Below, in pieces: positions 62,001 to 64,000 of a DNA stretch of 64,000 nt; position 1 is the stretch's first letter, and every line of letters starts with the position of its first letter. The notes below the pieces were generated by a model that was given only the letters and a program-made list of their open reading frames with translations, had not been told where the DNA came from and did not search any database. The stretch lies in NCBI GenBank assembly GCA_958295665.1, contig OY282558.1:22319409-22383408 (forward strand). The letters run 5' to 3'. This DNA comes from Tipula vernalis (Eukaryota > Arthropoda > Insecta > Diptera > Tipulidae). The translations under genes were made by a program, and so were the position numbers.

Positions 62001-64000
62001 TTGTGGGCTATAGCACAGTTGATTTTCAATAAAATTGAATTTTCTAAGAAATGTTTAGAAATAATCGAGCAATCAAAATGAAAATTGTCACGGCAATTAC
62101 AGGTCCCGAAACCTATTGATAGAGGTATCAACCATCGTAATCGGACCATTTTAGATTTTTGCCGCCCAAAAACTTGTGGGCTATAGCACAGTTGATTTTC
62201 AATAAAATTGAATTTTCTAAGAAATGTTTAGAAATAATCGAGCAATCAAAATGAAAATTGTCACAGCAATTACAGGTCCCGAAACCTATTGATAGAGGTA
62301 TCAACCATCGTAATCGGACCATTTTAGATTTTTGCCGCCCAAAAACTTGTGGGCTATAGCACAGTTGATTTTCAATAAAATTGAGTTTTCTAAGAAATGT
62401 TTAGAAATTATCGAGCAATCAAAATGAAAATTGTCACAGCAATTACAGGTCCCCAAACCTATTGATAGAGGTATCAACCATCGTAATCGGACCATTTTAG
62501 ATTTTTGCCGCCCAAAAACTTGTGGGCTATAGCACAGTTGATTTTCAATAAAATTGAATTTTCTAAGAAATGTTTAGAAATAATCGAGCAATCAAAATGA
62601 AAATTGTCACAGCAATTACAGGTCCCGAAATCTATTGATAGAGGTATCAATCATCGTAATCGGACCATTTAAGATTTTTGCCGCCCAAAAACTTGTGGGC
62701 TATAGCACAGTTGATTTTCAATAAAATTGAGTTTTCTAAGAAATGTTTAGAAATTATCGAGCAATCAAAATGAAAATTGTCACAGCAATTACAGGTCCCC
62801 AAACCTATTGATAGAGGTATCAACCATCGTAATCGGACCATTTAAGATTTTTGCCGCCCAAAAACTTGTGGGCTATAGCACAGTTGATTTTCAATAAAAT
62901 TGAATTTTCTAAGAAATGTTTAGAAATAATCGAGCAATCAAAATAAAAATTGTCACAGCAATTACAGGTCCCGAAACCTATTGATAGAGGTATCAACCAT
63001 CGTAATCGGACCATTTTAGATTATTGCCGCCCAAAAACTTGTGGGCTATAGCACAGTTGATTTTCAATAAAATTGAGTTCTCTAAGAAATGTTTAGAAAT
63101 AATCGAGCAATCAAAATGAAAATTGTCACAGCAATTACAGGTCCCGAAACCTATTGATAGAGGTATCAACCATCGTAATCGAACCATTTTAGATTTTTTC
63201 CGCCCAAAAACTTGTGGGCTATAGCACAGTTGATTTTCAATAAAATTGAATTTTCTAAGAAATGTTTAGAAATAATCGAGCAATCAAAATGAAAATTGTC
63301 ACAGCAATTACAGGTCCCGAAACCTATTGATAGAGGTATCAACCATCGTAATCGGAGCATTTAAGATTTTTGCCGCCCAAAAACTTGTGGGCTATAGCAC
63401 AGTTGATTTTCAATAAAATTGAATTTTCTAAGAAATGTTTAGAAATAATCGAGCAATCAAAATGAAAATTGTCACAGCAATTATAGGTCCCGAAACCTAT
63501 TGATAGAGGTATCAACCATCGTAATCGGACCATTTTAGATTTTTGCCGCCCAAAAACTTGTGGGCTATAGCACAGTTGATTTTCAATAAAATTGAATTTT
63601 CTAAGAAATGTTTAGAAATAATCGAGCAATCAAAATGAAAATTGTCACAGCAATTACAGGTCCCGAAACCTATTGATAGAGGTATCAATCATCGTAATCG
63701 GAGCATTTAAGATTTTTGCCGCCCAAAAACTTGTGGGCTATAGCACAGTTGATTTTCAATAAAATTGAATTTTCTAAGAAATGTTTAGAAATAATCGAGC
63801 AATCAAAATGAAAATTGTCACAGCAATTATAGGTCCCGAAACCTATTGATAGAGGTATCAACCATCGTAATCGGACCATTTTAGATTTTTGCCGCCCAAA
63901 AACTTGTGGGCTATAGCACAGTTGATTTTCAATAAAATTGAATTTTCTAAGAAATGTTTAGAAATAATCGAGCAATCAAAATGAAAATTGTCACAGCAAT
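53001..64000. repeat. Distal satellite segment enriched in C-type monomers
   Basis: CGAAGCATTTAAG monomers, seen once at 47.6 kb, become frequent after 53.1 kb. A strict A/B alternation, giving a 346-bp dimer period, holds at about 53.28-54.2 kb. The paired rare changes TATATCACAG and TTGCATTTTC recur at 57.7 and 59.8 kb, 2,076 bp (12 monomers) apart. Confidence 0.75.

Larger units (their letters stand above)
30784..64000. repeat. 173-bp satellite DNA array, about 192 head-to-tail monomers, open at window end
   Basis: The monomer recurs every 173 bp (for example GTCACAGCAAT at 30784 and 30957), always in the same orientation, from 30784 to the last base. 33,217 bp divided by 173 gives about 192 copies. 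Rare indels exist: a 5-bp loss at about 32,176, single-base losses at about 36,449 and 61,369, and small gains near 32,752 and 35,372. Each unit is AT-rich with a conserved 6-bp dyad (TTCAAT-AAA-ATTGAA). Main subfamilies: A (CAACCATCG, GGACCATTTTAG), B (CAATCATCG, GGAGCATTTAAG) and C (as B but CGAAGCATTTAAG). There are no spacers, no second repeat type and no interrupting transposon. Length and uniformity suit a pericentromeric or centromeric satellite. Confidence 0.97.

Noticed and set aside
30825..63879. About 120 near-identical 64-codon minus-strand ORFs as a protein family
   Set aside because: They arise from the 173-bp repeat period; B- and C-type monomers contain TGA at codon 6, indels shift the frame freely, and the product matches nothing I know.
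30784..64000. CRISPR-like array
   Set aside because: Monomers are directly adjacent with no variable spacers, the unit is 173 bp, and the context is eukaryotic transposon DNA.

Overview
The window looks like repeat-rich, probably pericentromeric, DNA of an insect. The evidence is an AT-rich background, LOA-type non-LTR retrotransposons (an insect-typical clade), Tc1 and mariner relics, Gypsy-type LTR relics and a long simple satellite. The LOA elements fit a dipteran best, but the order cannot be proved from this sequence. No intact host gene is visible. The only non-transposon coding candidate is one minus-strand exon near 17.1-17.35 kb, which I do not recognise.

Layout: 1-6.6 kb is AT-rich DNA with three small Gypsy-class relics: a gag zinc knuckle at 2.8 kb (+), a reverse-transcriptase start at 3.15-3.3 kb (+), and integrase pieces at 5.9-6.1 kb (-). 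At 6.60-7.31 kb is a foldback element whose arms are arrays of a short GC-rich repeat in opposite orientations. A decayed LOA element (LOA-1, +) runs from about 7.54 to 11.11 kb. Its ORF1 is split by an unidentified insert of about 0.8 kb and then runs in frame into a mariner transposase fragment. Its ORF2 keeps only the endonuclease and stops inside a 102-bp inverted repeat. A degenerate Tc1-like transposon with a smaller inverted-repeat element nested inside it follows, to about 13.29 kb.

13.3-20.1 kb is mostly featureless AT-rich DNA, with a strong G-quadruplex motif, a (CA)13 tract and the candidate exon. At 20,141-24,714 is a solo LTR (ATAT target duplication) split by a 5'-truncated LOA element (LOA-2), which has its own 14-bp target duplication and a (TAA)n tail. 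LOA-2 keeps endonuclease, reverse transcriptase (YADD), RNase H and a C-terminal zinc finger, but carries two frameshifts and three amber codons. A third, more decayed non-LTR element lies at 25.5-27.1 kb. After 3.5 kb of plain AT-rich DNA, a fragment of another non-LTR ORF2 (30.57-30.78 kb) abuts the satellite.

From 30,784 to the window end (33.2 kb, about 192 copies, not closed) lies a head-to-tail tandem array of a 173-bp monomer. It has sequence subfamilies, an indel-rich proximal edge, and multi-monomer duplications traceable by shared rare variants. The many identical-looking minus-strand ORFs in it are a by-product of the repeat.

Nothing here acts as a gene pathway. The window records layered transposition (transposons inside transposons inside an LTR) next to a satellite domain growing by unequal exchange. 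All calls are by eye; no database search was run.
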